Source: Chryseobacterium sp. FP211-J200 (lineage in GTDB: Bacteria > Bacteroidota > Bacteroidia > Flavobacteriales > Weeksellaceae). Taken from it: a stretch of 64,000 nt of DNA. The notes beneath the pieces were generated by a model that saw only the letters and a program-made list of their open reading frames with translations, searched no databases and was not told the DNA's origin. This document shows, one piece after another, positions 35,174 to 44,064 of this stretch. Both the position numbers and the translations under genes were made by a program. How positions within the stretch are numbered: the stretch's first letter is position 1; every line of letters begins with the position of its first letter. The stretch is taken from assembly GCF_001643375.1 (NCBI RefSeq), contig NZ_LSHB01000010.1, positions 55,288 through 119,287 on the forward strand. The letters run 5' to 3'.

Positions 35174-37318
35174 ATGAACATCAAATGTATTCTTTCTATT
35201 TCTGCTTTGTTTCTCAGTCACATCTACTTCGCGCAGGAAACCCCGAAAAAGGAAAGTGACAAAGAAAAAGAAATAGAATCTGTAACCATTACCAAAACCA
35301 AAAAAGCAGTAGAACAGAAAGCGGATAGAACGATTTTCGATTTCTCGGAGCAGCCAAGTCTCAATTCCGGTTCCGTGATGGAAGGTTTGAAGAAACTCCC
35401 GGGTCTGGTTGCAACGGACATTGCCGGAATGATGTACCAAGGGAAACTACTCGATGTTTTTATGGATGGAAGACCGCTGAATATCTCCAGCAACGAATTG
35501 AATGCTTTTCTGGAAGGAATGCCTGCCAACGCCATAGAAAGAATAGAAATCGTAACCAATCCCGGAGCAGAATTTCCTGCAACTTCCGGCGGAGCAATTC
35601 TGAATATCATCACTGGAAAATCGGCTAAGAATTATTTGACCGCCACGTACTCTGGGAATTACAATTTTACCAATTATGATAAGTACAGAAGTCGCGTAAA
35701 CAATTCTATGAATCTGAACGCCAGAAACAAACTATTTGGCTGGCAGCTCAATTTTGGGCAGAATTACAGAGAGAGTTCTTTAGATTCCAACCAAGATAAT
35801 TTGGTAACAACTAACACAGACAGAATCGTACGGAATTATTTTGCGAAAACTGCTGTAACATTTGATTTGGGCGAAGACAGACTGCTTTTGAACTACGACA
35901 TCTATCACAATAACAATGATTTTACAACCTTAGGAAACGGCATTTTCCAGGGCATCAATTATAATTCTGAAGACCTTGCAAGCACGCTGATAAACCGAAA
36001 TGAAGCAGTTGCAACCTATCAAAAGAGATTTTCTGATAAAAATAAAAAGCTAGATTTAAAATTGGCTTACTCTAGTTCTAAAAGTGATTTTGTCCAGGAA
36101 AATTTGATCATCAAAGAAAGAGTTTTGGACAATAATTCTAATATGAACAATGTGAATTTCAAAGTAGATTACACACAGTCTTTGAAAATTTTTGATGAAG
36201 GAAAAATAAGCTTAGGTGGACTTTACGAAAAACAAAATTTCGAAACGCAGGACGGAGGCATTACCAATCTAGATTATCAAAGGCAAACAGCTTCTTCCTA
36301 TGTGGAATTGCAGGCGAAGCTGAAACAGTTTGATTTTATACTGGGAACCAGAGCTGAGGATTATGACATTGATGGAATCTACAGGGAACGAGATAGTTTG
36401 GGAGAAATTTCTTCCGCAAAAAACTTGATGCCATTCAAGAAATTCAAATTGTTTCCGAATGCAAGTGTGCAGTACAACTTTATGAAGCAGGTCTATTTCA
36501 CCATTAATTACAATAAAAAGATAAGCCTTCCAAGTATTTCTGTCCTCAATCCAAACAACAATACGTTCGCCGGACCTAACTCTGACACCAATGGGAATCC
36601 CGAACTACAACCAGCAATCTATGATAATTACGAAGCGAAAATAAGTGCTTTTGATTACGCGTTTATCGGTTACAATGTGAGTGTTGCGACGAACCAAGTT
36701 GTACAGAAAATCTCTAGAAAAGATGATGTCATCAGAAATACCCAAGTGAATGTTTCGGAACTTAAAATACACAATTTCAACTTGGGAATTCCAATTCCGT
36801 TTATGGTTTTTAGCAAAAGTATCAAGGAAATGTTGAAATTTGATTTCAATCCTGACAAAATCAATTTCTTGTATCTTTACGCAGCTTACCAAAAACATCA
36901 ACTTCCTGATATCGAGACAAAAGGCTTTTGGATTTTCAATCTGATGGCACAAATTATATTACCAAAAGAAATCAAATTCGTAGCGAATTACAACTACACG
37001 ACCACAAAGGGGAATTACTATTATTTCGTTGCAGACAAACCTTTGAACAGCTCGTTTGACATCACTGTATCAAAGAAATTTATGAATGACAGATTGACTG
37101 TTTCTGTCTACGCTGACGATATTTTTAACACCCAAATGAATCAGTTCCATTCTATTTCACAATCTCCTAATGTATATTTATCCAGCAAATATGACACAAG
37201 AAGATTTGGAGTTTCTTTCAATTATAAGATTCCTACACGAAATAAACTGGCAAAGGAAGAAAACAATCTTAACAGCACGAAAAAAGAAGATAGTGCTGGA
37301 AGCCTTCCACAAAATTAA
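35174..37318 (+). CDS. Outer membrane beta-barrel family protein, copy 2
   Basis: The 714-residue paralogue of the upstream gene has a signal peptide (MNIKCILSISALFLSHIYFAQ) and a charged linker (KKESDKEKEIESVTITKTKKAVEQKADRTIFDF). The plug motif is LKKLPGLVATDIAGM...VFMDGRPLNISSNELNAFLEGMP...IEIVTNPGAEFPATSGGAILNI. The barrel carries ISLPSISVLNPNNNTFAGPNSDTNGNPELQP, which aligns in pattern with the NRPSMSNLNPF...STGNPLLTPSY segment of copy 1. The two are diverged, not recent duplicates. It overlaps the convergent RluA gene by four bases at the 3' end. Confidence 0.88.
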   Translation: MNIKCILSISALFLSHIYFAQETPKKESDKEKEIESVTITKTKKAVEQKADRTIFDFSEQPSLNSGSVMEGLKKLPGLVATDIAGMMYQGKLLDVFMDGRPLNISSNELNAFLEGMPANAIERIEIVTNPGAEFPATSGGAILNIITGKSAKNYLTATYSGNYNFTNYDKYRSRVNNSMNLNARNKLFGWQLNFGQNYRESSLDSNQDNLVTTNTDRIVRNYFAKTAVTFDLGEDRLLLNYDIYHNNNDFTTLGNGIFQGINYNSEDLASTLINRNEAVATYQKRFSDKNKKLDLKLAYSSSKSDFVQENLIIKERVLDNNSNMNNVNFKVDYTQSLKIFDEGKISLGGLYEKQNFETQDGGITNLDYQRQTASSYVELQAKLKQFDFILGTRAEDYDIDGIYRERDSLGEISSAKNLMPFKKFKLFPNASVQYNFMKQVYFTINYNKKISLPSISVLNPNNNTFAGPNSDTNGNPELQPAIYDNYEAKISAFDYAFIGYNVSVATNQVVQKISRKDDVIRNTQVNVSELKIHNFNLGIPIPFMVFSKSIKEMLKFDFNPDKINFLYLYAAYQKHQLPDIETKGFWIFNLMAQIILPKEIKFVANYNYTTTKGNYYYFVADKPLNSSFDITVSKKFMNDRLTVSVYADDIFNTQMNQFHSISQSPNVYLSSKYDTRRFGVSFNYKIPTRNKLAKEENNLNSTKKEDSAGSLPQN

Positions 37319-38007
37319 TCTTCACACGCTTTCCAAACCGCATCATTCTGCGGAACTGGCGCTATGATCTCAATATTTTCTTTAGTCACAGGATGAATGA
37401 ACTGGAGTTTTCTGGCATGAAGAGAGATCCCGCCATCTGGATTGGAACGTGGAGCGCCATATTTCAAATCGCCTTTTATTGGAATACCTATTTTTGATAA
37501 TTGCGCGCGGATCTGATGGTGTCTTCCCGTTTCCAGATCGATTTCCAACAGCTGATAATTGTCCAATGTTTTTATGATGTGATAAGTCAAGATCGATTCT
37601 TTTGCACCTTCTGTCTGTTTTACAAAAACGGTCGCTTTATTGGTCTTCTCATTTTTTTGAAGATAATGAACCAGCCTTTGCGATTTCGGGATCATCTCTT
37701 TCGCCACAAGTGCCCAATATGTTTTTTTGACTTCTCGATCTTTTACCATTACTGTCAATCGGGAAAGTGCTTTTGAGGTCTTCGCGTAGATGACCAAACC
37801 AGAAGTTGGGCGATCGATCCTGTGAACCAAACCAAGGAAAACATTGCCAGGTTTGTCATCTCTTTTTTTGATGAAATCCTTGATCAACTCCAACAAAGAC
37901 AGATCACCGGTTTTGTCGCCTTGGACGAGCTGTCCGGCCTTTTTGTTGATGACCATCATGTGATTGTCTTCATACATGATCTGGTCTTCAGAAAAATATT
38001 GAGTCAT
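37315..38007 (-). CDS. RluA-family pseudouridine synthase
   Basis: The 230-residue enzyme isomerises uridine to pseudouridine in RNA. The catalytic motif is VHRIDRPTSGLVIYAKTSKAL, with the essential Asp of HRxDRxTSG near residue 64. LETGRHHQIRAQLSKIGIPIKGDLKYGAP and the C-terminal GISLHARKLQFIHPVTKE are also typical. It lacks an S4 domain. The rRNA or tRNA target cannot be read from sequence. The gene precedes the next one by only 15 bases and may be cotranscribed. Confidence 0.92.
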   Translation of the reverse strand: MTQYFSEDQIMYEDNHMMVINKKAGQLVQGDKTGDLSLLELIKDFIKKRDDKPGNVFLGLVHRIDRPTSGLVIYAKTSKALSRLTVMVKDREVKKTYWALVAKEMIPKSQRLVHYLQKNEKTNKATVFVKQTEGAKESILTYHIIKTLDNYQLLEIDLETGRHHQIRAQLSKIGIPIKGDLKYGAPRSNPDGGISLHARKLQFIHPVTKENIEIIAPVPQNDAVWKACED

Positions 38008-38022
38008 TTTTGCTTAAAATTA

Positions 38023-38451
38023 TTATAGTAAATGTTGCAATCGTCCCCATAGTTCCTCATCATACATATCGTTACTTTTCAGATATTCGACAATCTCCCG
38101 TAATTCTTCCAAAACTTTCTCAGAAACTTGTACCTCTTTAAGATCGTTTTTTAGAATCTCTTGTTTCAAAAATTCTATTTTTTCCTTCAAAACTTTCACT
38201 CTGTTTTGTTTTTCCTGTCTCTCAGCAAGCTTATCAATAGCAAAATTTTGCATTTTTTCTGCAAGATTGTCCAAGCATTGCAATTCCTCTACAGTTTGAA
38301 AATCATCATTCTCAATAGCCCATTTTTGCATAAAATTTTTGTACTCAAGGATCAGAAAAGGTCCTTCTTCGATTGGATAACTATAAAGCCAAGTTTCCAC
38401 ATCCAAAGTCTCGTCATCTAGTAAGACTTGTAGTTCTGCACGATAATTCAT
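38023..38451 (-). CDS. Small acidic coiled-coil protein, unknown
   Basis: The 142-residue cytosolic protein is rich in Glu and Lys and is almost entirely helical. A probable coiled coil runs across about 70-125 (DNLAEKMQNFAIDKLAERQEKQNRVKVLKEKIEFLKQEI). The first 45 residues are less charged. No family recognised. It lies just upstream of the RluA gene in the same direction. A structural or adaptor role is possible but unsupported. Confidence 0.65.
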   Translation of the reverse strand: MNYRAELQVLLDDETLDVETWLYSYPIEEGPFLILEYKNFMQKWAIENDDFQTVEELQCLDNLAEKMQNFAIDKLAERQEKQNRVKVLKEKIEFLKQEILKNDLKEVQVSEKVLEELREIVEYLKSNDMYDEELWGRLQHLL

Positions 38452-38514
38452 CTTTTGTGTTTTTAAATGTTTTTACTAAAATTAATAAAAATATTTAAAA
38501 CTTTAAAGATAATC

Positions 38515-38841
38515 TTAACCTTTAGAGATCCTTTGTCTATTGAATACAGAAACAATGACGCCCGTAAAAAGTCCAATCGTCTTGATCCTTGCAAACTGAG
38601 AGTCGAAAGGCAAAAATGCGCCAACAATACACAATCCAGCAGCAATGTACATCAGATAAACAAATTTTTGATTAAGGAAAGATTGCGCCTGAAAGATGAA
38701 ACTTAATCCTATAAAAATGTAAAAGAGTCTATGGTAAAGCAAGTCCGTGATCTCCGGAGAAAATAAATTGAACCAACCTACCGCAAGGCAGATCAGAGCT
38801 AAAATGGAAAGAACACCTTGTATTGTTTGAGAATTTTTCAT
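38515..38841 (-). CDS. Small integral membrane protein, unknown
   Basis: The start is set at the ATG at 38841 (MKNSQTIQGVLSILALICLAV). An upstream in-frame start at 38886 adds a hydrophilic 15-residue leader and is less likely. The 108-residue protein has four short hydrophobic segments (IQGVLSILALICLAVGWFNLF, LFYIFIGLSFIFQAQSFL, FVYLMYIAAGLCIVGAFL, TIGLFTGVIVSVF), so it is a four-pass inner-membrane protein. I do not recognise the family. Confidence 0.6.
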   Translation of the reverse strand: MKNSQTIQGVLSILALICLAVGWFNLFSPEITDLLYHRLFYIFIGLSFIFQAQSFLNQKFVYLMYIAAGLCIVGAFLPFDSQFARIKTIGLFTGVIVSVFNRQRISKG

Positions 38842-38936
38842 GTGAATAGAGTTATTGTATTTCAAATGCCACATGCAATCGCTCAACTTTTATTGTTGTT
38901 TGCGTTTACAGATCATGGCGATTTCATTCGTAAATT

Positions 38937-39785
38937 TTATTTTTTAGTTTGCTTGAAAAGCCATTTCGGGATCTCATCTACCAACTCGGCAGAGAGAATA
39001 TTGTTGTGATATTTGTCTTTATATTCCCAGAGGAAAACGTTTCCTTTCGTCTTCATCTCTTCAAAAAACTTGAAATTGCTTTGAGGGAAATTGTCCGTAT
39101 CCAGACTTCCGTGGACGATCCAAATGGGCATTTTCGTCAGTTCCTCCATTTTATCGAACTGAGAAATCCCTGAAATATTGATTGCCGCAGCAAACAGATC
39201 AGGTCTTTTTGAAATCGCGTTGGAAGTTGTTGCCCCACCCATCGAGAATCCCATCACGTAAATCCTACTTGGGTCGATATTTTCTTTTAAAATTAATGAA
39301 TCTATTGACTTTAAAACCAGATCTAAGTGTTCATTAGACTCAGAAACCTTCACATTTCGGGTTTCATCCAGATGATAATTGGACGACCGAATTGGAAACT
39401 GAGGCGACAAAACATAAGTTTGATATTTCTCCCGATTTTCCGGAAGCAACCATATTTTTGATAAAACGCCCATTTGCGAAGTGTTATTTGTCCCAACTGC
39501 TCCTGAACCGTGAAATACCAAGATCAAAGGATATTTTTTGTCTTGTTCGAGCTTCGAAGGTTTTAGAAAACGATAATTTACTGCCTCTTTTCCATTATCA
39601 AATTTCCCCGCTTTGAAATCAGAATAATCAAGATTTTTGATTTCCTTGATTCTTGCTAGGGATTTTAATGAATCTTTTTTGTCATAGATCTCTGTTCTCG
39701 TCCCAAATTTTGTTTGACAAACACAGGAAACCATTGAGACTAGAATTACAATAAAAGATAGGAACTTGGTTATTTTCTGAATCAT
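38937..39785 (-). CDS. Lipoprotein esterase/peptidase of the alpha/beta-hydrolase fold
   Basis: The start is set at the ATG at 39785 (MIQKITKFLSFIVILVSMVSCVC), giving a lipobox SMVSC. The mature part has the prolyl-oligopeptidase/dienelactone-hydrolase layout: oxyanion PLILVFHGSGAVG, nucleophile elbow YVMGFSMGGATT (Ser in GFSMG) and C-terminal catalytic Asp/His region MPIWIVHGSLDTDNFP ... DKYHNNIL. It is probably anchored in the envelope with an esterase or peptidase role. It lies downstream of the panB terminator, so it is a separate unit. Confidence 0.83.
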   Translation of the reverse strand: MIQKITKFLSFIVILVSMVSCVCQTKFGTRTEIYDKKDSLKSLARIKEIKNLDYSDFKAGKFDNGKEAVNYRFLKPSKLEQDKKYPLILVFHGSGAVGTNNTSQMGVLSKIWLLPENREKYQTYVLSPQFPIRSSNYHLDETRNVKVSESNEHLDLVLKSIDSLILKENIDPSRIYVMGFSMGGATTSNAISKRPDLFAAAINISGISQFDKMEELTKMPIWIVHGSLDTDNFPQSNFKFFEEMKTKGNVFLWEYKDKYHNNILSAELVDEIPKWLFKQTKK

Positions 39786-39805
39786 TCTAAATGTATTTAT
39801 AATTA

Positions 39806-39840
39806 AAACCCTTCCAGAGTTCTGATCTCTGAAAGGGTTT
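39806..39840 (-). terminator. Intrinsic terminator of panB
   Basis: On the minus strand AAACCCTTTCAGAG...CTCTGGAAGGGTTTT forms a stem of about 14 bases with T-rich sequence after it. It lies about 23 bases after the panB stop. Confidence 0.8.
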
Positions 39841-39862
39841 GATATCTTTTTAAAGTTTATGA

Positions 39863-40678
39863 TCAATAACTTTCCTTCTCATTCGGGAAGTCTGAACTTT
39901 TCACGTCTTTCACATATTGCGAAACGGCGCCAGTGACCTCTGTGTACAGATCCAAATATCTTCTAAGGAATTTTGGAGAGAAACCTTGATTCATCCCCAC
40001 CATATCGTGGTAAACAAGAACCTGTCCGTCACAATCCTGTCCAGCGCCTATCCCAATGGTCGGGATAGAAATACTTTCCGAAGCTCTTTTTGCAAGTGCC
40101 GCCGGAATTTTTTCCAAAACAATAGCAAAACATCCTAGTTCTTCCAGAAGCTTGCAATCAGCAATCAATTTTTCTGCTTCTGCATCTTCTTTAGCGCGTA
40201 CTTTATAAGTTCCGAATTGATAGATACTTTGAGGCGTCAAACCAAGATGTCCGCAAACCGGAATTCCAGCATTCACTATTTTCCTGATAGAATCCTCGAT
40301 CTCTTTCCCACCTTCGATCTTGATGGCATGAGCGCCACCTTCTTTCATCATTCTTACCGCAGATTCCAAAGCCTTCTCTGGATTGCTTTGATAAGTTCCG
40401 AAAGGAAGATCGGCCACCACCAAAGCTCTTTCTACACCACGAACGACGCATTGTGTGTGATAGATCATCTGATCAAGTGTAATTGGTAAAGTGGTTTCAA
40501 AACCAGCCATTACATTTGCAGCAGAATCACCGATCAAGATAGAGTCCACGCCGCCAGCGTCTACCATTTTAGCGGTTGTGAAATCGTAAGCCGTCAGCAT
40601 TGTGATCTTCTCCTTATCGAATTTCATTTTTCGCAAGGTCTCTGTGGTGATCTTTTTTATTTCGGAGTGTACAGACAT
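39863..40678 (-). CDS. panB: 3-methyl-2-oxobutanoate hydroxymethyltransferase
   Basis: The 271-residue enzyme transfers a hydroxymethyl group from 5,10-methylene-tetrahydrofolate to 2-oxoisovalerate, the first step to pantothenate. Conserved blocks are ITMLTAYDFTTAKMVDAGGVDSILIGDSAANVMAG, DLPFGTYQ near residue 90, ALKIEGG-type metal-site residues (AIKIEGGKEIEDSI), and GHLGLTPQSIYQFGTYKVRAK. A catalytic Glu region reads FAIVLEKIPAALAKRASESISIPTIGIGAGQDCDGQVLVYHDM. No panC or panD is adjacent. A family B inverted repeat lies upstream. Confidence 0.95.
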   Translation of the reverse strand: MSVHSEIKKITTETLRKMKFDKEKITMLTAYDFTTAKMVDAGGVDSILIGDSAANVMAGFETTLPITLDQMIYHTQCVVRGVERALVVADLPFGTYQSNPEKALESAVRMMKEGGAHAIKIEGGKEIEDSIRKIVNAGIPVCGHLGLTPQSIYQFGTYKVRAKEDAEAEKLIADCKLLEELGCFAIVLEKIPAALAKRASESISIPTIGIGAGQDCDGQVLVYHDMVGMNQGFSPKFLRRYLDLYTEVTGAVSQYVKDVKSSDFPNEKESY

Positions 40679-40682
40679 GATT

Positions 40683-40769
40683 ATGAATGATAAATTATGG
40701 GTGATAAATGATTTAGAAAATTGAAAACGACGAATGACAATCGATTATCATTCATCCATTATCATTTAT
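40683..40769. repeat. Family B AT-rich imperfect inverted repeat, copy 2
   Basis: The left arm (40683-40712, ATGAATGATAAATTATGGG and so on) is roughly complementary to the right arm (40744-40769, ATTATCATTCATCCATTATC...). Both contain ATAAATGAT-type words found in the copies at 18926-19006 and 52433-52493. It fills the gap between the Crp/Fnr gene and panB. Confidence 0.6.
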
Positions 40770-41479
40770 ATAACGACGTGACCAAGTTTGATCAGTTTGT
40801 CGCGGTTTAGGATTTTGATATTTCTTCCTTCTACAGAGATCAGATCATCTTGTTTGAATTCTGAGATCAGTCTGATCGCGCTTTCTGTAGCAGTTCCGAT
40901 CAAGTTTGCGATTTCCTCTCTCGTCAAAGAAATCTTGATGAATCCTTCTGGATCGGTTCCAAGCTTCTGTTCAAGTAAAATAAGGATCTCTGCCAGTCTT
41001 TCTCTCACCGTTTTTTGTGCAAGGAAGGTAACTGTATTTGCAGATTCGCCCAATTCGTAAGCGATCTTCTGAAGCATTGCATAGGACAATTTTGGATCAA
41101 CTTCCAACAAGCGCAAGAATACATCAGCTGGCAAAAACTGAACTTTCATTGGCGTCATTGCTTCTGCATTAGCCTGGAAATTTTCACCACAAAGCAATGA
41201 ACGGTAACCGATCAGATCTTTTTCTTTACAGAATCTCAAGATCTGGTCTTTTCCGTAAACGCCTGATTTGGACAATTTTGCCGTTCCGTTCTCTATAAAA
41301 TAGACGCCTTTGGGAGATTCTCCATCTTCAAAAACGACTTCACCTTTTGCGAATTCCAAAACTTTTAGTGTCTTTTCGTACATGTCAAAGTCTTCAGAGT
41401 TAAGACTTTCGCGCAAAGATTCTCTATTGAAAGCTTTTGAGAAATTTTCTTCTATAACCAATTGTTGTTCAAGAGACAT
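40766..41479 (-). CDS. Crp/Fnr-family transcriptional regulator
   Basis: The start is set at the ATG at 41479; the longer frame from 41500 starts with TTG. The 237-residue protein has a cyclic-nucleotide-type sensor domain (KGVYFIENGTAKLSKSGVYGKDQILRFCKEKDLIGYRSLLCGENF). The C-terminal winged helix is KISLTREEIANLIGTATESAIRLISEFKQDDLISVEGRNIKIL. There is no FNR N-terminal four-cysteine cluster, so oxygen sensing is not by [4Fe-4S] at the usual site. It is divergent from the cbb3 oxidase locus and is the natural candidate for its regulator. Confidence 0.88.
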   Translation of the reverse strand: MSLEQQLVIEENFSKAFNRESLRESLNSEDFDMYEKTLKVLEFAKGEVVFEDGESPKGVYFIENGTAKLSKSGVYGKDQILRFCKEKDLIGYRSLLCGENFQANAEAMTPMKVQFLPADVFLRLLEVDPKLSYAMLQKIAYELGESANTVTFLAQKTVRERLAEILILLEQKLGTDPEGFIKISLTREEIANLIGTATESAIRLISEFKQDDLISVEGRNIKILNRDKLIKLGHVVI

Positions 41480-41497
41480 ACCTATGATATTTGTCAG

Positions 41498-41505
41498 CAA
41501 AAATA
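41498..41505 (-). promoter_or_regulatory. -7 promoter element of the Crp/Fnr gene
   Basis: On the minus strand TATTTTTG (41505-41498) fits TAnnTTTG. TTGG about 19-20 bases upstream is a weak -33 match. It implies a very short leader before the ATG at 41479, which also argues against the TTG start at 41500. Confidence 0.45.
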
Positions 41506-41574
41506 AGACTTTTTAACGCTACATACCAATATTTTTGCTGTAATTTTGCAATCCAAATATCTGAGTAATTTTTA

Positions 41575-43953
41575 ATGGCAGAACTATGTTTTCACTGCGG
41601 GCAAAAAATCGATAAGGAACAAATTCTTTTTGATGAAAAATTATTTTGCTGCAACGGTTGCCAATCGGTTTATGAAATTCTGAACGTTCATAATCTTGAC
41701 AATTTTTACAATATCAACAAGCGTTCTGGGATCCGACCTAGCAACGAAAATAATTCACAATTCGATTACCTTGACACGCCGGAAATCTCTTCAAAAATTG
41801 TAGATTTTTCTGAAGGCGGAACCACGCTCGTAAGTTTCAAAATCCCTGTGATCCATTGTTCTTCTTGTATTTGGCTTTTGGAAAGTCTTCACACGATCAA
41901 TAAGAGCATCAAATATTCTCAGGTTAATTTCACCAGAAAAACAGTTCAGATCTCTTTCAAAGAAGACGAGTTAAAACTCAGCGAACTGGCAAAATTCCTT
42001 ACGAATCTTGGTTACAAACCGGTTATCAATCTGGAAACGGCTGAGAAAAAAGTCGATACATTAGACAAAACACTTCTCATCAAATTAGCAATTGCTGGCT
42101 TTGCTTTCGGAAACGGAATGTTTTTCAGCTTCCCGGAATATGTTTCAGGTGACGATGTTTGGTTCCATTCGTACAAACATCTTTTCCGAGTAATTTTATT
42201 CCTACTAGCGACTGCGGTTGTATTTTACTCAGCTTCAGATTATTACAAATCCGCTTGGTATGGTTTGAAAAACAAGATCATCAACATCGATGTTCCAATC
42301 GTTTTGGGAATTTTCGTTCTTTATGGTAGAAGTATCTATGAAGTCGTAACCGATTATGGCCCAGGTTATTTCGATACACTTTGTGGGTTGTTGTTCTTTA
42401 TGTTGATGGGAAAAATGTTCCAGAAAAGAACCTACAACACGCTTTCCTACGACAGAGATTACAAATCCTTCTATCCAATCGCCGTGACGAAAGTTGATTT
42501 TGATGGAAAACAGAAAAATATCTTGCTTTCAGAATTGGCCGTTGGTGACAGAATTATGGTCAGAAACCAGGAAATCATTCCTGTAGATTCTATTTTGATC
42601 AAAGGCGAAGGAAACATCGATAATAGTTTTATCACTGGAGAATCCGCTCATATTTCCAAGAAACCTGGCGACAAGATTTTTGCTGGCGGAAAACAAACAG
42701 GCTCAATTCTGGAGCTCGAAGTCATCAAAAGCGTTGACCAAAGTTACCTAACTCAACTTTGGAACAAGGAAGCCTTCAAAAAATTTGAAACCGGACTTGA
42801 TACTTTAACGAATACAATAAGTAAATACTTCACATTCATCATTTTAGGAATCACCCTTCTTGCTGGAATCTATTGGGCAAGAATTGATACAGAAAAGATG
42901 TTCCAAGTCGTTTCCGCTATTTTGATCGTGGCTTGTCCTTGTGCTTTAGCTCTATCTGCGCCGTTCACTTTTGGTCACATAATGAGGATTTTGGGGCGAA
43001 ATAATTTCTACGTTAAAGATACTTTGACGATTGAAAGATTGGCAAAAATCGACACTTTAGTCTTTGATAAAACCGGAACAATTACGGAAAGTAAAAAATC
43101 AAATATCAATTATTTCGGAACCGAGATTGAGGATTTTGACCTAAAAAACATCAAGTCTTTACTTAAAAACTCAAATCATCCACTTTCCAAATCACTTTAT
43201 AATTTCATCGAGGTGAATGATGATTATTTTGAAGTGGAAGATTTCATTGAGATTTCCGGAAAAGGTTATCAGGGAAAAGTTCGTGGTGCGACCTACAAAA
43301 TTGGTTCAGCGAGTTTTACAGGTGAAAAATCCCAAGATCTAGAAACTGCGGTTTACATTAAAAAAGATGAAAACTTCATTGGTAAATTCACTTTCAAAAA
43401 TGAATACAGAAGCAATCTCTCTACACTTTTCGGCCATTTAAAAAATTACAAGATCAATATTCTGAGCGGCGATAATCCTTCAGAAAAATCAATTTTAGAA
43501 AAACTCATCCCGAATGTTTCTGAAATGAAATTCAATCAAAATCCGGAAAACAAACTGGATTTTATCAAAGAACTTCAGGACAAAGGGCAGAAAGTGGCAA
43601 TGCTTGGCGACGGATTGAATGACGCTGGAGCCTTAAAACAAAGCAACGTCGGGATCGCCATTTCGGATGACAGCAATTCTTTCACACCATCTTCTGACGT
43701 AATCATGAATGGTGAAAAAATCCCTGATCTGGATAAATTCCTAGCACTTGCAAAAGATGCGATTACGATTGTAAAAATCACATTCATAATTAGTTTATGT
43801 TACAATGTCATCGGAGTCAGCTTTGCAGTTTCCGGACATATGCATCCACTTTTTGCAGCGATCTTTATGCCTTTGAGTTCTGTAACCGTTGTCACATTCA
43901 CGACACTTTCAACCTGGCTTCGAAGTTCCAAATATTTTAAGTTTAATATGTAG
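41575..43953 (+). CDS. ccoI: Copper-transporting P-type ATPase for cbb3 oxidase assembly (CcoI/FixI)
   Basis: The 792-residue inner-membrane P1B ATPase begins with a cysteine-rich metal-binding domain (CFHCGQKID...CCNGCQSVYEIL). An HMA domain follows with Cys95-Cys98 (HCSSCIW). Six to eight membrane segments flank the CPC motif (Cys454-Cys456, VACPCALAL). Catalytic Asp498 is in DKTGTITES, with GDGLNDAG near the end. In this family the pump exports Cu(I) for the CuB centre of cbb3 oxidase. It leads the cco locus, directly divergent from the Crp/Fnr regulator. Confidence 0.93.
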   Translation: MAELCFHCGQKIDKEQILFDEKLFCCNGCQSVYEILNVHNLDNFYNINKRSGIRPSNENNSQFDYLDTPEISSKIVDFSEGGTTLVSFKIPVIHCSSCIWLLESLHTINKSIKYSQVNFTRKTVQISFKEDELKLSELAKFLTNLGYKPVINLETAEKKVDTLDKTLLIKLAIAGFAFGNGMFFSFPEYVSGDDVWFHSYKHLFRVILFLLATAVVFYSASDYYKSAWYGLKNKIINIDVPIVLGIFVLYGRSIYEVVTDYGPGYFDTLCGLLFFMLMGKMFQKRTYNTLSYDRDYKSFYPIAVTKVDFDGKQKNILLSELAVGDRIMVRNQEIIPVDSILIKGEGNIDNSFITGESAHISKKPGDKIFAGGKQTGSILELEVIKSVDQSYLTQLWNKEAFKKFETGLDTLTNTISKYFTFIILGITLLAGIYWARIDTEKMFQVVSAILIVACPCALALSAPFTFGHIMRILGRNNFYVKDTLTIERLAKIDTLVFDKTGTITESKKSNINYFGTEIEDFDLKNIKSLLKNSNHPLSKSLYNFIEVNDDYFEVEDFIEISGKGYQGKVRGATYKIGSASFTGEKSQDLETAVYIKKDENFIGKFTFKNEYRSNLSTLFGHLKNYKINILSGDNPSEKSILEKLIPNVSEMKFNQNPENKLDFIKELQDKGQKVAMLGDGLNDAGALKQSNVGIAISDDSNSFTPSSDVIMNGEKIPDLDKFLALAKDAITIVKITFIISLCYNVIGVSFAVSGHMHPLFAAIFMPLSSVTVVTFTTLSTWLRSSKYFKFNM

Positions 43954-44000
43954 GAATCGCTTATTTAGAACCATTATAAATTATCCATATTTCTACCATT

Positions 44001-44014
44001 CTGACCAAAGTCAG
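44001..44014 (+). promoter_or_regulatory. FNR-geometry inverted repeat ahead of ccoS
   Basis: CTGAC-CAAA-GTCAG is a perfect 5-4-5 inverted repeat, the same spacing as the FNR site TTGAT-N4-ATCAA. It sits between ccoI and ccoS, just upstream of two TAAATTTG elements. A Crp/Fnr regulator gene lies 2.5 kb away at the head of the locus. Confidence 0.5.
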
Positions 44015-44024
44015 TAATTTTCAC

Positions 44025-44056
44025 TAAATTTGACGACTGTTTTTACCTTAAATTTG
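44025..44056 (+). promoter_or_regulatory. Tandem -7 elements ahead of ccoS-ccoN
   Basis: TAAATTTG occurs twice (44025-44032 and 44049-44056). Neither has a TTTG at the right distance, which fits an activator-dependent promoter. The second lies so close to the ccoS start (44065) that the first is more likely used. Confidence 0.45.
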
Positions 44057-44064
44057 TCGCAGTT

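Noticed and set aside
41532..41548. Promoter for ccoI from TAATTTTG (41541-41548) with TTTG (41534-41537)
   Set aside because: The TTTG is only 3 bases from the -7 element instead of about 19, so it cannot be its -33 partner; the -7 match alone is too weak to call.
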